Origin: Lathyrus oleraceus
Taxonomy: Eukaryota > Streptophyta > Magnoliopsida > Fabales > Fabaceae
Assembly: GCF_024323335.1 (NCBI RefSeq)
Contig: NC_066585.1
Location: 184,158,294 to 184,222,293, forward strand
Reading direction: 5' to 3'
DNA: 64,000 nucleotides
The first letter of the stretch is position 1. The number at the start of each line of letters is the position of its first letter. The notes under the pieces were generated by a model, which worked only from the letters and a program-made list of their open reading frames with translations, did no database searches and was not told where the DNA came from. Shown here piece after piece: positions 9,295 through 19,343 of this stretch. A program made the position numbers and the translations under genes.

Positions 9295-10376
9295 CATTAA
9301 GAAGTTGACCTCTTGCTGGTCCACCTTCCCTAAGTGAGTCCCTCCTAGCTTTTGTAGTTTGTTTTTTTATTGGGTGTTCATGCTTTTGTACAGTTATTTA
9401 TTTACCTGCTTTACCTTATTGCATGGTGTACATATCATTGTTGTATCTGTTGGCTGGATATGGCTACTTGGTGATCTTTGTGATATGAGTTCTATACCCG
9501 AACTCGAGTGAACTTAAGATAGGAGAATGGCATAGTCCTGTCAACTTGTGTGGAGTTATTCCTTAGCGAGTTGACTTGCAAGCCCATTCACTTGGTGGAG
9601 GTCATGTTGAGATCAATGATGTCACATAAGTAAGTTGTGGTTAGACATTACTTGTTCCAATATAGACCTAAGAAGCCAAGGACCTTAGTTTACCAAACCC
9701 ATCTTGGCCTATTCGTAGGACGTAGTGCGAAAGTCGTTCAAATGTAAGATTTGATACGATTGTTACGCGATACTACACTCATAAGAGTCTCTCTTGAGAA
9801 TATTGTTGGAATACGAGTAGTCGTTCCTCTGATAATATCCGAAAGATGGGATTATGACTATGGGAACCTTTTGTAGAACATGTTTGGCAGGTTTAAACCT
9901 TAGTACACTCCTTTTGGGTGGTTCTTAACCTAAACTCCATGCTCGTGACTTGCGACAAACCCTTGATTCATGGTTGATCCGATCAGGTATCCTTAATATC
10001 AATGAAACTCGGGTGTTGATAAGGTGTAAACCATAATCCACCAAAATGGGTGGTTGATATTAAGGATAACATGACCCATCCCATGACCTTTGTTTGGTGT
10101 ACTCTTAATTTCTCTCCAGACAGTGCAACCTGACAGATGTTCAAGCAGATACAGCAATCCTGATTGACATGCCACTGCATTGCATTCACATCATCACATC
10201 ATTTGCATTCACATCACTTAACACATGTTTATCCTTTTCAAGGGGGTTTAAATCTTCTTCTTGATTCTAGTCGGGGTTTTCTTCTTACACTGTTTATCAA
10301 ATGTGAGACTGGAATCAAGGGGGTAGAATACTTTTGGAATTGATAAACATGTCATTGCATTTGCATATTCATTAGC
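9295..10376 (+). other. 5' leader of element B
   Basis: About 1.1 kb of non-coding sequence between the PBS and the first gag-like codons. No ORF1 is present. It shares blocks with the leader of A. Its 3' end runs into the Q-rich C-terminal half of gag, so the deletion that removed the gag N-terminus lies near 10370-10400. Confidence 0.7.
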
Positions 10377-11356
10377 ATGTCCTGCATAACAGGTATTGCC
10401 GCAGGGGTGACCATTCCAGCTGCAGCACCACTACAACAACAGCAATCACAACGTCAACCAGCTCAGTATCAACAGCAGCAACAACCGGGTAACAAACCCG
10501 CTTATCAACAGAGGCAAAGGATGATGGACCGACGTTTCGACACCCTTCCAATGTCGTACGCCCAGTTACTTTCTAGTCTTCAACAACTACAACTTGTCTG
10601 GCTCCTCCTGTTGGTAGACTTCCGGTGGGTTACGACGCCAACGCTAGGTGTAGCTTCCACTCTGGGGCACCTAGCCATGACATTGAGAACTGCAAAGCTT
10701 TTAAGCACGTAGCTCAGGACCTCATAGATTCAAAGGCCATCGACCTTGCACCAGCTCCGAATGTCGTCAACAATCCCATGCCCCAGCATGGTGGTGCGAA
10801 CGTTAATTTGGTAGAGGGAGAAGCCAAGTCCATTAAGGATGTGTTGAAGTTGAAGACTCCATTGTTGGATATCAAAGGATGCTTGCTGAAGGCCGATGTC
10901 TTCCCCGGTTGTGGGAAGGGTTGTTTGGATTGTGCCGCTCAGAGTGGAGGTTGTTTGAAACTACAGCAGGGTATTCAGGCCTTGCTCGACAAAGGTATCC
11001 TCCAGGTTGAGGGTCTGTCTGTCCAAGAGTCTGCGGAAGGGGTTGAGGAAGAAGGGTTTGAAGATGCTACTAATGAATTCGCAGATGTTGTTCCTACTGA
11101 TTCTGTAATCCATGATGTAACTGAAATGGATCCCGATGTTTCGGATGTGTGTACTTCAACGCCTCAGACTCATCAGGGGCCGATCACTTTCTCCAGTGCT
11201 GGCATCATTCAGAATGGTCAAGTCTCTGCAGTCAACGAAGAAGATGGGGATAGTGATTGTGACATCGACAACTGGGTGCGTCCGAGGATCCCGGGTGAAG
11301 TCATCAATAATTGGTCTTCTGAAGAGATTATTCAAGTCACTCTTCTTGAAGAGTAA
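10377..11356 (+). pseudogene. Truncated gag(-pro) ORF of element B
   Basis: Only the C-terminal part of gag remains: a glutamine-rich segment (10430-10500), the SYAQLL tract, and a zinc-knuckle-like C-x2-H-x5-H-x4-C motif (about 10649-10693, CSFHSGAPSHDIENC). A frameshift near 10600 separates the first part (frame of 10377) from the second (10625-11356). The capsid domain is absent. The protease with its D-S/T-G motif is also absent, since the knuckle region passes directly into the acidic spacer ending in VTLLEE at the intron donor. The product cannot form a normal capsid or process a polyprotein. Confidence 0.8.
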
Positions 11357-11599
11357 TTTTCTTTGTTTATTCATGCATATCCAAGTCTTACGTTCCGCCC
11401 AGGGCGTAATGACTCATTGTAGGGCCCGTCTATGTGACACTTGCATTTTTATCATAAATAAAGGACGTATTTTTGCATTCAAATATTTCGTTCCCTGTCT
11501 TTCTATTTTTGCAGTTTTTCAAAATAAAAAAAATGGCAATGTTTTGTTTAGTTTTCACTTCTTGTTCACACTCATAAGCACATACCATCACTCATGCAG
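11353..11599 (+). other. Ogre-type intron of element B
   Basis: Predicted 247-nt intron. The donor GA|GTAATT contains the stop codon of the gag-pro frame, and the acceptor reads CATGCAG (AG at 11598-11599). Splicing joins GA+A as a Glu codon and continues in frame into pol. No in-frame AUG occurs in exon 2 before the RT domain, which argues that pol is expressed through splicing. A poly(T)-rich stretch lies upstream of the acceptor. Confidence 0.8.
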
Positions 11600-14500
11600 A
11601 TGCACATCACCGGATCCTATTGATAACGTTTCTGCTACGGCTCGCTTCGACTTTGAAAATCCAATCTTTCAAGCTGAAGAAGAGGATGATGAAGACTGTG
11701 AACTCCCTGAAGAGCTTACCAGGTTATTAAAACAAGAGGAAGGGGTTATTCAACCGCATCAAGAGTCTGTTGAAGTGATTAATCTCGGCACCGAGGACGC
11801 CAAGAGAGAAATCAAGATAGGGACTGCTTTAGAAGACAATGTGAAGAAATGGCTGATTGAATTGCTGCAAGAATACGTTGACATCTTCGCCTGGTCTTAT
11901 CAGGACATGCCCGGGCTGGACACAGACATCGTGGTACACCGCTTGCCTCTCAAAGAAGGTTGTCCTCCGATCAAGCAGAAACTCAGAAGAACAAGACCAG
12001 AGATGGCTGTCAAGATAAAGGAAGAAGTACAAAAGCAGTTGGATGCAGGGTTTCTAGCAGTCACCAATTATCCACCATGGGTTGCAAACATCGTCCCAGT
12101 ACCTAAGAAGGATGGAAAGGTACGGATGTGTGTCGACTATCGGGATCTGAACAGAGCTAGCCCTAAAGATGATTTCCCATTACCTCACATCGACGTTTTG
12201 GTGGATAATACAGCTCAGTTCTCGGTATTCTCTTTCATGGATGGCTTTTCTGGCTATAACCAAATCAAGATGGCACCAGAAGACATGGAAAAGACAACTT
12301 TCATAACCCCATGGGGCACCTTCTGCTACAAGGTGATGCCGTTTGGTCTGAAAAATGCCGGAGCAACATATCAACGAGCTATGGTAACTCTGTTCCATGA
12401 TATGATTCATCATGAAATCGAGGTTTATGTGGATGATATGATTGCCAAATCTCAGACAGAAGAAGAACATTTGTTGAATTTGCAGAAACTGTTTGAGCGT
12501 TTGAGGAAATTCAAACTGAGACTTAATCCAAACAAGTGCACTTTCGGGGTGAGATCGGGAAAATTGCTGGGTTTTATTGTTAGCGGAAAAGGGATTGAGG
12601 TGGATCCTGACAAAGTGAAAGCAATACAGGAAATGCCTGAGCCAAGAACAGAGAAACAAGTCCGTGGTTTCTTAGGGAGGTTGAACTACATTGCAAGGTT
12701 CATCTCTCACCTAACAACCACGTGTGAGCCAATTTTCAGATTGCTGAGGAAAGATCAGGCTATCAGGTGGAATGAAGATTGTCAAAGGGCTTTCGAGAAG
12801 ATAAAAGAGTATCTACAGAAACCTCCGATCCTTATACCTCCAGTTCCTGGGAGACCTCTGATAATGTACCTATTAGTGACTGAGAACTCGATGGGGTGTG
12901 TATTGGGACAGCATGACGAGTCTGGTCGAAAAGAGCATGCCATATACTACCTTAGCAAAAAGTTTACCGACTGTGAAATCAAATATTCGCAGCTTGAGAA
13001 AACTTGCTGTGCTTTGGCCTGGGCTGCTCGCCGACTGAGGCAGTATATGTTGAACCATACTACCTTGTTGATTTCTAAGATGGATCCAGTGAAATACATA
13101 TTCGAGAAGCCAGCTCTCACCGGAAGGGTCGCTCGTTGGCAAATGATTTTAACAGAGTATGATATTCAGTACACGTCACAGAAGGCCATCAAAGGGAGTA
13201 TTCTATCAGACTACCTTGCCGAGCAACCGATTGATAATTATGAGCCAATGAAGTTTGAATTCCCTGATGAAGACATCATGTTCCTCAAGATAAAAGACTG
13301 TGAAGAGCCAGTTGTTGAGGAGGGACCTGATCCAAACGAAAAGTGGACTTTGTTGTTTGATGGGGCTGTCAATGCTAGAGGAAGTGGAATTGGCGCTGTT
13401 ATTACTACTCCGAAAGGTGCCCACATACCTTTCACCGCTCGTTTGACTTTTGAGTGCACAAATAATGAAGCTGAGTATGAGGCCTATATCTTGGGTATTG
13501 AGCAAGCCATCGATCTAAGAATCAAAACTCTGGACATCTTCGGAGATTCAGCTCTGGTGATCAATCAAGTAAATGGTGATTGGAGTACTCTCCAGCCCAC
13601 TCTAGTCCCCTACAGAGATTACACGAGAAGACTGTTGACTTTCTTCACAACAGTAAAATTGTATCATATACCTCGTGATGAGAACCAGATGGCAGACGTA
13701 CTTGCTACTCTATCCTCCATGATCAAGGTAATTCATTGGAACCATGCTCCCAGGATCGATGTGATGCGCCTTGACAGGGTCGCGTATGTGTTTGCTGCTG
13801 AACTGGTAGTCGATGACAAGCCCTGGTATCACGATATCAAGTGCTTTCTGAAGAATCAAGAGTACCCTGCAGGGGCATCCAACAATGACAGAAAGACTTT
13901 GAGAAGATTGGCAGGCAGTTTCTTCTTGAACAAAGACGATGTGTTGTATAAGAGGAACTTCGACATGGTTTTGCTCAGATGTGTGGACAGACACGAGGCG
14001 GACATATTAATACAGGAAGTTCATGAAGGTTCCTTCGGTACTCATGCCGGCGGACATGCAATGGCTAAGAAATTGTTGAGAGCGGGTTATTATTGGATGA
14101 CCATGGAATCAGATTGTTTCAAGTATGCTCGGAAGTGTCATAAATGCCAGATTTATGCTGATAAGGTGCATGTACCGCCGAATCCTCTGAATGTGATGTC
14201 TTCGCCGTGGCCGTTTGCCATGTGGGGCGTTGACATGATTGGAAAGATTGAGCCGACTGCTTCCAATGGGCATCGCTTCATCCTTGTTGCCATCGACTAT
14301 TTCACCAAGTGGGTCGAGGCAGCTTCGTTCGCGAATGTCACCCGACATGTGGTTGCCCGTTTCATCAAGAAAGAAATCATTTGTCGCTATGGGATTCCCG
14401 AAAGAATCATTACTGATAATGGTTCTAATCTCAACAACAAAATGATGAAGGAGTTGTGTCAGAACTTCAACATTCAGCATCACAATTCTTCCCCTTACCG

Positions 14501-15074
14501 CCCTAAGATGAACGGCGTTGTTGAGGCGGCAAATAAGAACATAAAGAAGATTGTGCAGAAGATGGTCGTCACGTACAGAGATTGGCATGAGATGCTACCT
14601 TTCGCCTTGCATGGGTACCGCACTTCAGTACGTACATCGACCGGGGCAACCCCTTACTCCCTTGTGTATGGTATGGAAGCAGTCCTACCTGTTGAAGAGG
14701 AGATTCCTTCTCTAAGAGTCTTGTTGGATGTCAAGCTAGACGAAGCTGAATGGATTCGGACAAGGTTCAATGAGTTGAGTCTTATCAAAGAGAAGCGAAT
14801 GGCAGCCATTTGTCATGGGCAGTTGTATCAGAGTCGGATGAAGAGAGCTTTTGATCAGAAGGTGCGTCCTCGTTGTTTCCAAGTCGGAGATTTAGTGTTG
14901 AAAAGGATCCTTCCTCCTCAGACAGATCACAGGGGCAAGTGGACTCCTAACTATGATGGACCGTATATTGTCACCAAGGTTTTTGATGGTGGGGCTTTAA
15001 TGCTTGCAACTATGGATGGTGAAAACTTCACTTCCCCTGTGAACTCAGACGCAGTTAAAAAATACTTCGCATAA
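11600..15074 (+). CDS. pol: pol polyprotein: RT, RNase H, archaeal-type RNase H, integrase
   Basis: An intact frame of 1157 codons if started at the intron acceptor. The same frame stays open through the intron, back to 11136. In order it has an acidic N-terminal segment; RT with the first catalytic Asp near residue 214 (FMDGFSGYNQ) and YVDD at 276-279; a first RNase H domain from about residue 420 (CVLGQ...YYLSKKF); a second, archaeal-like RNase H from about 580 (LLFDGAVN...EYEAY...GDSALV...ENQMAD); the integrase HHCC zinc finger near 808-840; and the integrase core with Asp 878, Asp 939 and Glu 975 (DD35E). No chromodomain follows. The dual RNase H marks the Tat lineage. All catalytic residues I can place are present, and no stop or frameshift interrupts it. 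It could serve elements that lack pol, but B itself lacks capsid and protease. Confidence 0.92.
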
Positions 15075-15076
15075 AA

Positions 15077-15288
15077 TAGACCCGCTGGACAGTAAAAAGA
15101 ATAGTCTAGGCAAAAATGGGCATCCCGACGAACCAAGAAAATGAAAAGGTTCGGGCAAAAATTAGGGATTAAAAATGAAAAGATCGTACACCCGGGAAGT
15201 TGAAAACCTGAAAAGGCAACTTAGGCAAAAATGGGTATCCCGGTGGATTGAAAACCCGAAAAGGGCGATCCAGGCAAAAGTTAGGGAT
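15077..15288 (+). other. Post-pol hairpin cluster of element B
   Basis: Four hairpins lie directly after the pol stop. The best two are AAGTTG (15197-15202)-AAAA-CCT-GAAA-AGG-CAACTT (15217-15222), and TGGATTG (15244-15250)-AAAA-CCC-GAAAA-GGG-CGATCCA (15266-15272). The second is enclosed by ATCCC (15237-15241)/GGGAT (15284-15288). Two further stems are TAGAC/GTCTA (15077-15081/15104-15108) and CGAACC/GGTTCG (15129-15134/15148-15153), the latter inside ATCCC/GGGAT (15122-15126/15165-15169). Each stem is followed by GCAAAA. Homologous clusters with different stem bases exist in E and H. Confidence 0.75.
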
Positions 15289-16590
15289 TAAGCGAATGAC
15301 TGCGTTCTGAGTAGTTCTGAATCTCATCTCGTGCCAATGACTGGAAATTTTTGAAGGATAGGAAACAGTCCAATCACTCTTTCAGAAAGCTGATCATCTG
15401 GAGGATCTTGAAGACGGGCAAGTCATAGCAGAATTGGAACCCAATAGAAATCCATTTCACATTGCCATTAGATTAATTTTTGTTTTTATCTATTGTGCGA
15501 TTACCTCTTTTCAGGGATTGCTTCTTAATGTAAATGCCTATTCAGAGGCCATTCAATCAATAAAATCATGTTATTCAGTATATCTCTGTTTTCATTTTCA
15601 TTTTACTGTTTTGTTTGCAAAAATGACGTCCGAATTTTTGATAAACATTGCATCATGACACATAAGGGCTTTACAGGTACATGCTTAATAAACATTTAAA
15701 ATTGCTGTAAATTTTAAGTGCTTTGGATCGTCTATTCAGAACAGATACCCTCGGGGAATTTCCTTAAAATTCCCTGCAGATGATCGTGAATATCTTCCCC
15801 AGTGAAGTCACCAACAGACAAATTCGGTGTCTTATCCCTGCAGAGCTGATCAGAGCGTTGGATTCTTCAATCCCCAGCAGTTTCTCACCACCGTACTTCC
15901 CCAAGCGGTTGTTTCAGGACATACACTCCCCAGCGGAGTTGACAGCGCCAGACTGTATCTTCCCAGCAGAAGTGGCTGCTCCTTAGAGTTCGATGCCAGA
16001 TCGATAATCCCAATGCCAGATCCATGGTTTCTTTTCTTGAAGCAGAACCTCGGTACCGTATCAGTGTTTGCTCCCCCTACTGAGTCATCTCTCGCAAATC
16101 GTGGTTTCCAGAACCATTGTAGCTTTCCTCAGCAGCAGGCTTCCAATGCCATTCTTTTCCCGATCAGAGTCTCGGTATGGCCAGAACACCGCATGGCTAG
16201 TCATCTCCCCACAGAGTTCATTGTGGTGTGTATCTCCAGCAGCCTGGCCAGAGCCCAGAGGATGGTAATCATTTCCCCAGCAGATCCCCTTGCCTCGGCT
16301 TGGCATTCTACCCAGCATTTCGCATCCCTGCATGTAGAATCATATTGCATTGCATCCTTCCAAATCGCGTAGCATTTCCATTTTCATGGAGCATTACGCC
16401 ATTGAAAAATTCAAACATACGCATGTAAGCATAAAACATTCTCGGTATCCCAAGTGATAAGCTAGAAGTTGTTTCCAGTACTCAGACTGAAGATTGTTCA
16501 TGACTTACCTTTGTTATCCCCAGCAAGTGTCATTGGCCCATGCGCCGCCTCTATTATCATTCCCTATTTCTGCCAATACTGACAGGCATG
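15289..16590 (+). other. 3' UTR of B with tRNA-Arg-3'-end-like motifs
   Basis: Non-coding. Between 15796 and 16530 there are about ten motifs of the type TCCCCAGYRGAGT, which read like the tRNA-Arg 3' end and are complementary to the PBS. Examples are 15796-15813 (TCCCCAGTGAAGTCACCA), 15871, 15927-15939, 15960, 16270 and 16518. They all have the same orientation. Overlapping short ORFs here (for example 15827-16372) have no recognisable domain and I do not call them genes. Confidence 0.6.
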
Positions 16591-17440
16591 AAGTTTTCCG
16601 ATGTTCAGATCGAAGAAGTTTCCGACGTTCAGGTCGATGCAACTTGTGGCATTCAGGCCAGTTTTCCGGTATCTAGACCGAAGTGGCATTCAGGCCAGTT
16701 TTCCGGTATCCAGACCGAAGTGGAATTCAGGCCAGTTTTCCGGTATCCAGACCGAAGTGGCATTCAGGCCAGTTTTCCGGTATCCGGACCGAAGTGGCAT
16801 TCAGGCCAATTTTCCGATATTCAGATCGAAGTGGCATTCAGGCCAAGTCTTTCCGATGTTCAGATCAAAGAAGTTTCCGACGTTCAGGTCGATGCAACTT
16901 GTGGCATTCAGGCCAGTTTTCCGGTATCCAGACCGAAGTGGCATTCAAGCCAGTTTTCCGGTATCCAGACCGAAGTGGCATTCAGGCTAGTTTTCCAGTA
17001 TCCAGACCGAAGTGGCATTCAGGCCAGTGTTCCGATATTCAGATCGAAGTGGCATTCAGGCCAGTGTTCCGATGTTCAGATCGAAGAAGTTTCCGACGGT
17101 CAGGTCGATGCGACTTGTGGCATTCAGGCCAGTGTTCCGATATTCAGATCGAAGTGGCATTCAGGCTAGTGTTCCGATATTCAGATCGAAATGGCATTCA
17201 GGCCAGTTTTCCCGATATTCAGATCGAAGTGGCATTCAGGCCAAGTCTTTCCGATGTTCAGATCGAAGAAGTTTCCGACGTTCAGGTCGATGCGACTTGT
17301 GGCATTTAGGCCGATTTTCCGATGTTCAGATCGAAGAAGTTTCTGACGTTCAGGTCGATGCGACTTATGGCATTCAGGCCAAGTTTCCGATGTTCAGATC
17401 GAAGTCATTTCCAGTATTCAGACTGATGAGCGGCATTCAG
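16591..17440 (+). repeat. 37-bp tandem repeat array in 3' UTR of B
   Basis: Units of exactly 37 bp (GAAGTGGCATTCAGGCCAGT core) occur at 16681, 16718, 16755, 16792 and onward. Longer variants containing GATGTTCAGATCGAAGAAG punctuate them (near 16601, 16857, 17070, 17250 and 17320). Because 37 is not a multiple of three, the phase rotates, and all three forward frames stay open for hundreds of bases. The unit appears to have been amplified from a single GGTATTCAGGCCGA segment still present near 43070 in element H. Confidence 0.9.
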
Positions 17441-17685
17441 GCCATGGTTATTTCTGTGTTACCATTTATTTTGGTATCCAAGTTAACATTCTTTTTCGGT
17501 ATTCAGACTGACTTTCACCGTACCAGACGGATTCTTCTTTCAAGACCACCTCTTTGCCGATTCTGACAGACATTGTTACTTCACTTCACTTCAGTGCAAA
17601 TTTTTGGGCTTTTATTGTATTCAATCCCTTGATACCTCGAAAGTACGAAAGCAGCTGTCATCTTCTTTCCGAGTCTCCAGTTGAT

Positions 17686-17699
17686 TGAATAGGGGCAGC
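17686..17699 (+). other. Polypurine tract of element B
   Basis: GATTGAATAGGGGCAGC precedes the 3' LTR. The core AATAGGGGCA is shared with H (43260-43273) and, on the minus strand, E (22475-22462). Confidence 0.75.
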
Positions 17700-19338
17700 T
17701 GTAATACCCCAAAATTTACCCTTCATTTTTCCTTAAAAAAAAAAAGAAAAAAAAAATAAAAAAGAAAAAAATTTTTAATTAATTAATTAAATAAATAAAT
17801 AAAATAAATAAATAAAATATAACAAATTATTTTGGACTTGGGTCTCCCTCATTTGAGCCCACTACCCACGAAAATCAGTCTATAAATACTGAAGTTTCAG
17901 TAGAGGAGTTACAGTTGGAGTTACACTGGGAGATTCACTGGAGAAAGATAGTGAGAGAAAGAAGACAGAACAAAGGGGGATTTTGAGGAGAAACAAAACA
18001 CTCTGAGGTTTCCTTGGAACAAAACCCTGAGGAAAAAGATAGTGAGAGAAGACCTGACAGAGAACTCAGAGCAGCCTCCAAACCCTGAAGGGAACTCCAC
18101 TTGTAAACCTCACGGGTGCAACTCAATTTCAATCAAGCTCTCCAATCAGGTTTGCCCTATATCCATCATCTTTATGCCTTTAATTTGAATGCTCTAAATG
18201 TATGAGGTATTATGGGTGAATTTGATACCTTTTTTGTGGGCCTTTTGTGAATTTTGATGGAATTATTCATGTGGTTACATTTTGATTTAGGGGCAACTCT
18301 GGGTTACCCTATTTTGTTTCTCTAACCTGTCTTTGTGTTGCCATGGCATTGTTTTCCCTGGATTTCACCTTGTTTGTCTAACCTTTCTGTTGAGTTTTCG
18401 TGAGGGCTCACATACTCTTGCAGGGATACCATCCGGAGGTTTATCCTGATTAATCGTATTGACTGATTTTCTTTGATGGTCTAGCTGGAGAGATCTCAGG
18501 GTTGCTAATCCTTTAATTGCTGTAACTTCGGATCTTTATCCGTGTGGTAATTTTTTCCTTTTCTCGTACTTTATCGGTTTCTTAGCTGGAAGACCTCGAT
18601 AGGAGGCAATGTTTGGGCCCCTTGGTGGCATTTTACTTTGAGATACATGTTTTGTGTTTTGTATTCATATCCCTACAGGTAGCGCGGTTCCTTCGTCAAG
18701 GACTACCTGTTTGCCCTCGAGCATCCCAAACCCTAAAACCCAAAGCAACACGTTTACTCCTTCTACTACAGGCGAGTAAGTCTCCAAAGGTCGAGCATCC
18801 GGTAGATTGCGTAGTAACGTCGTTCGTCCAAAACCCAATCCATAACCCCGTAGTTAGCCGAACTACGGCTTGCTCTGATTCTCATTCCAGATGAGATACG
18901 TAGGCATAAGACGCGATGTCTTAGCGAGCACACATCCCCCCAACCCATAGGTCAGCCGAGCTACGAAGACTCTGATTCTCATATTCAGATGAGATACGTA
19001 TGCAGTGGATGCAACATCCGCGCGAGTCATTTTCATTCAACCCCTTTTTTTAGTAAATAAACACATTAGGTAAACCCACCCCCTTTAGACAAAAAAACCA
19101 CAAAAGTGGATCCCGTAGAGTACTACGGATGCGTAGGGGTGCTAATACCTTCCCTTCGCATAACCGACTCCCGAACCCAAGATTTGGTTGCGAGACCGCG
19201 TCTTGTCCTTTCCTTTTTCAGGTTTACTTCGAGCGTTTCCTTTCCCTCCCTTGGGATAAATAACGCACGGTGGCGACTCTTCTGTCATTTTCTTTCGCCG
19301 GTTGTTTTTTCGCGCACTGTATTTTTCAGGTTGCGACA
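17700..19338 (+). repeat. 3' LTR of element B
   Basis: 1639 bp, same termini as the 5' LTR, with a TATA box at 17881, RNA modules near 18855-19020 and the PBS-like site at 19271-19284. It has about 11 substitutions against the 5' LTR by eye. It is followed by the AAAAG duplication. Confidence 0.94.
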
Positions 19339-19343
19339 AAAAG

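Larger units (their letters stand above)
7649..19338 (+). mobile_element. Element B: Ogre/Tat retrotransposon with both LTRs
   Basis: An 11,690-bp element bounded by LTRs of 1626 and 1639 bp and by a perfect 5-bp target duplication AAAAG (7644-7648 and 19339-19343). Inside are a PBS, a leader, a shortened gag, an intron, an intact pol frame, a hairpin cluster, a repetitive 3' UTR and a polypurine tract. There is no ORF1, no capsid and no protease. I count about 11 substitutions and one 27-28 bp indel between the LTRs (about 0.7%), so the insertion is fairly recent. It sits in the 3' LTR of element E. Confidence 0.95.

Noticed and set aside
11136..11599. Upstream start of the pol ORF at 11136
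   Set aside because: The frame is open there by chance, overlapping gag-pro and the intron in another phase; the conserved homology begins at the predicted acceptor 11600.
16540..17566. Three ORFs of 184-209 codons in different frames
   Set aside because: All read the 37-bp repeat array; same peptide in shifted phases, no start context and no domain. Kept only as a finding about the repeat.
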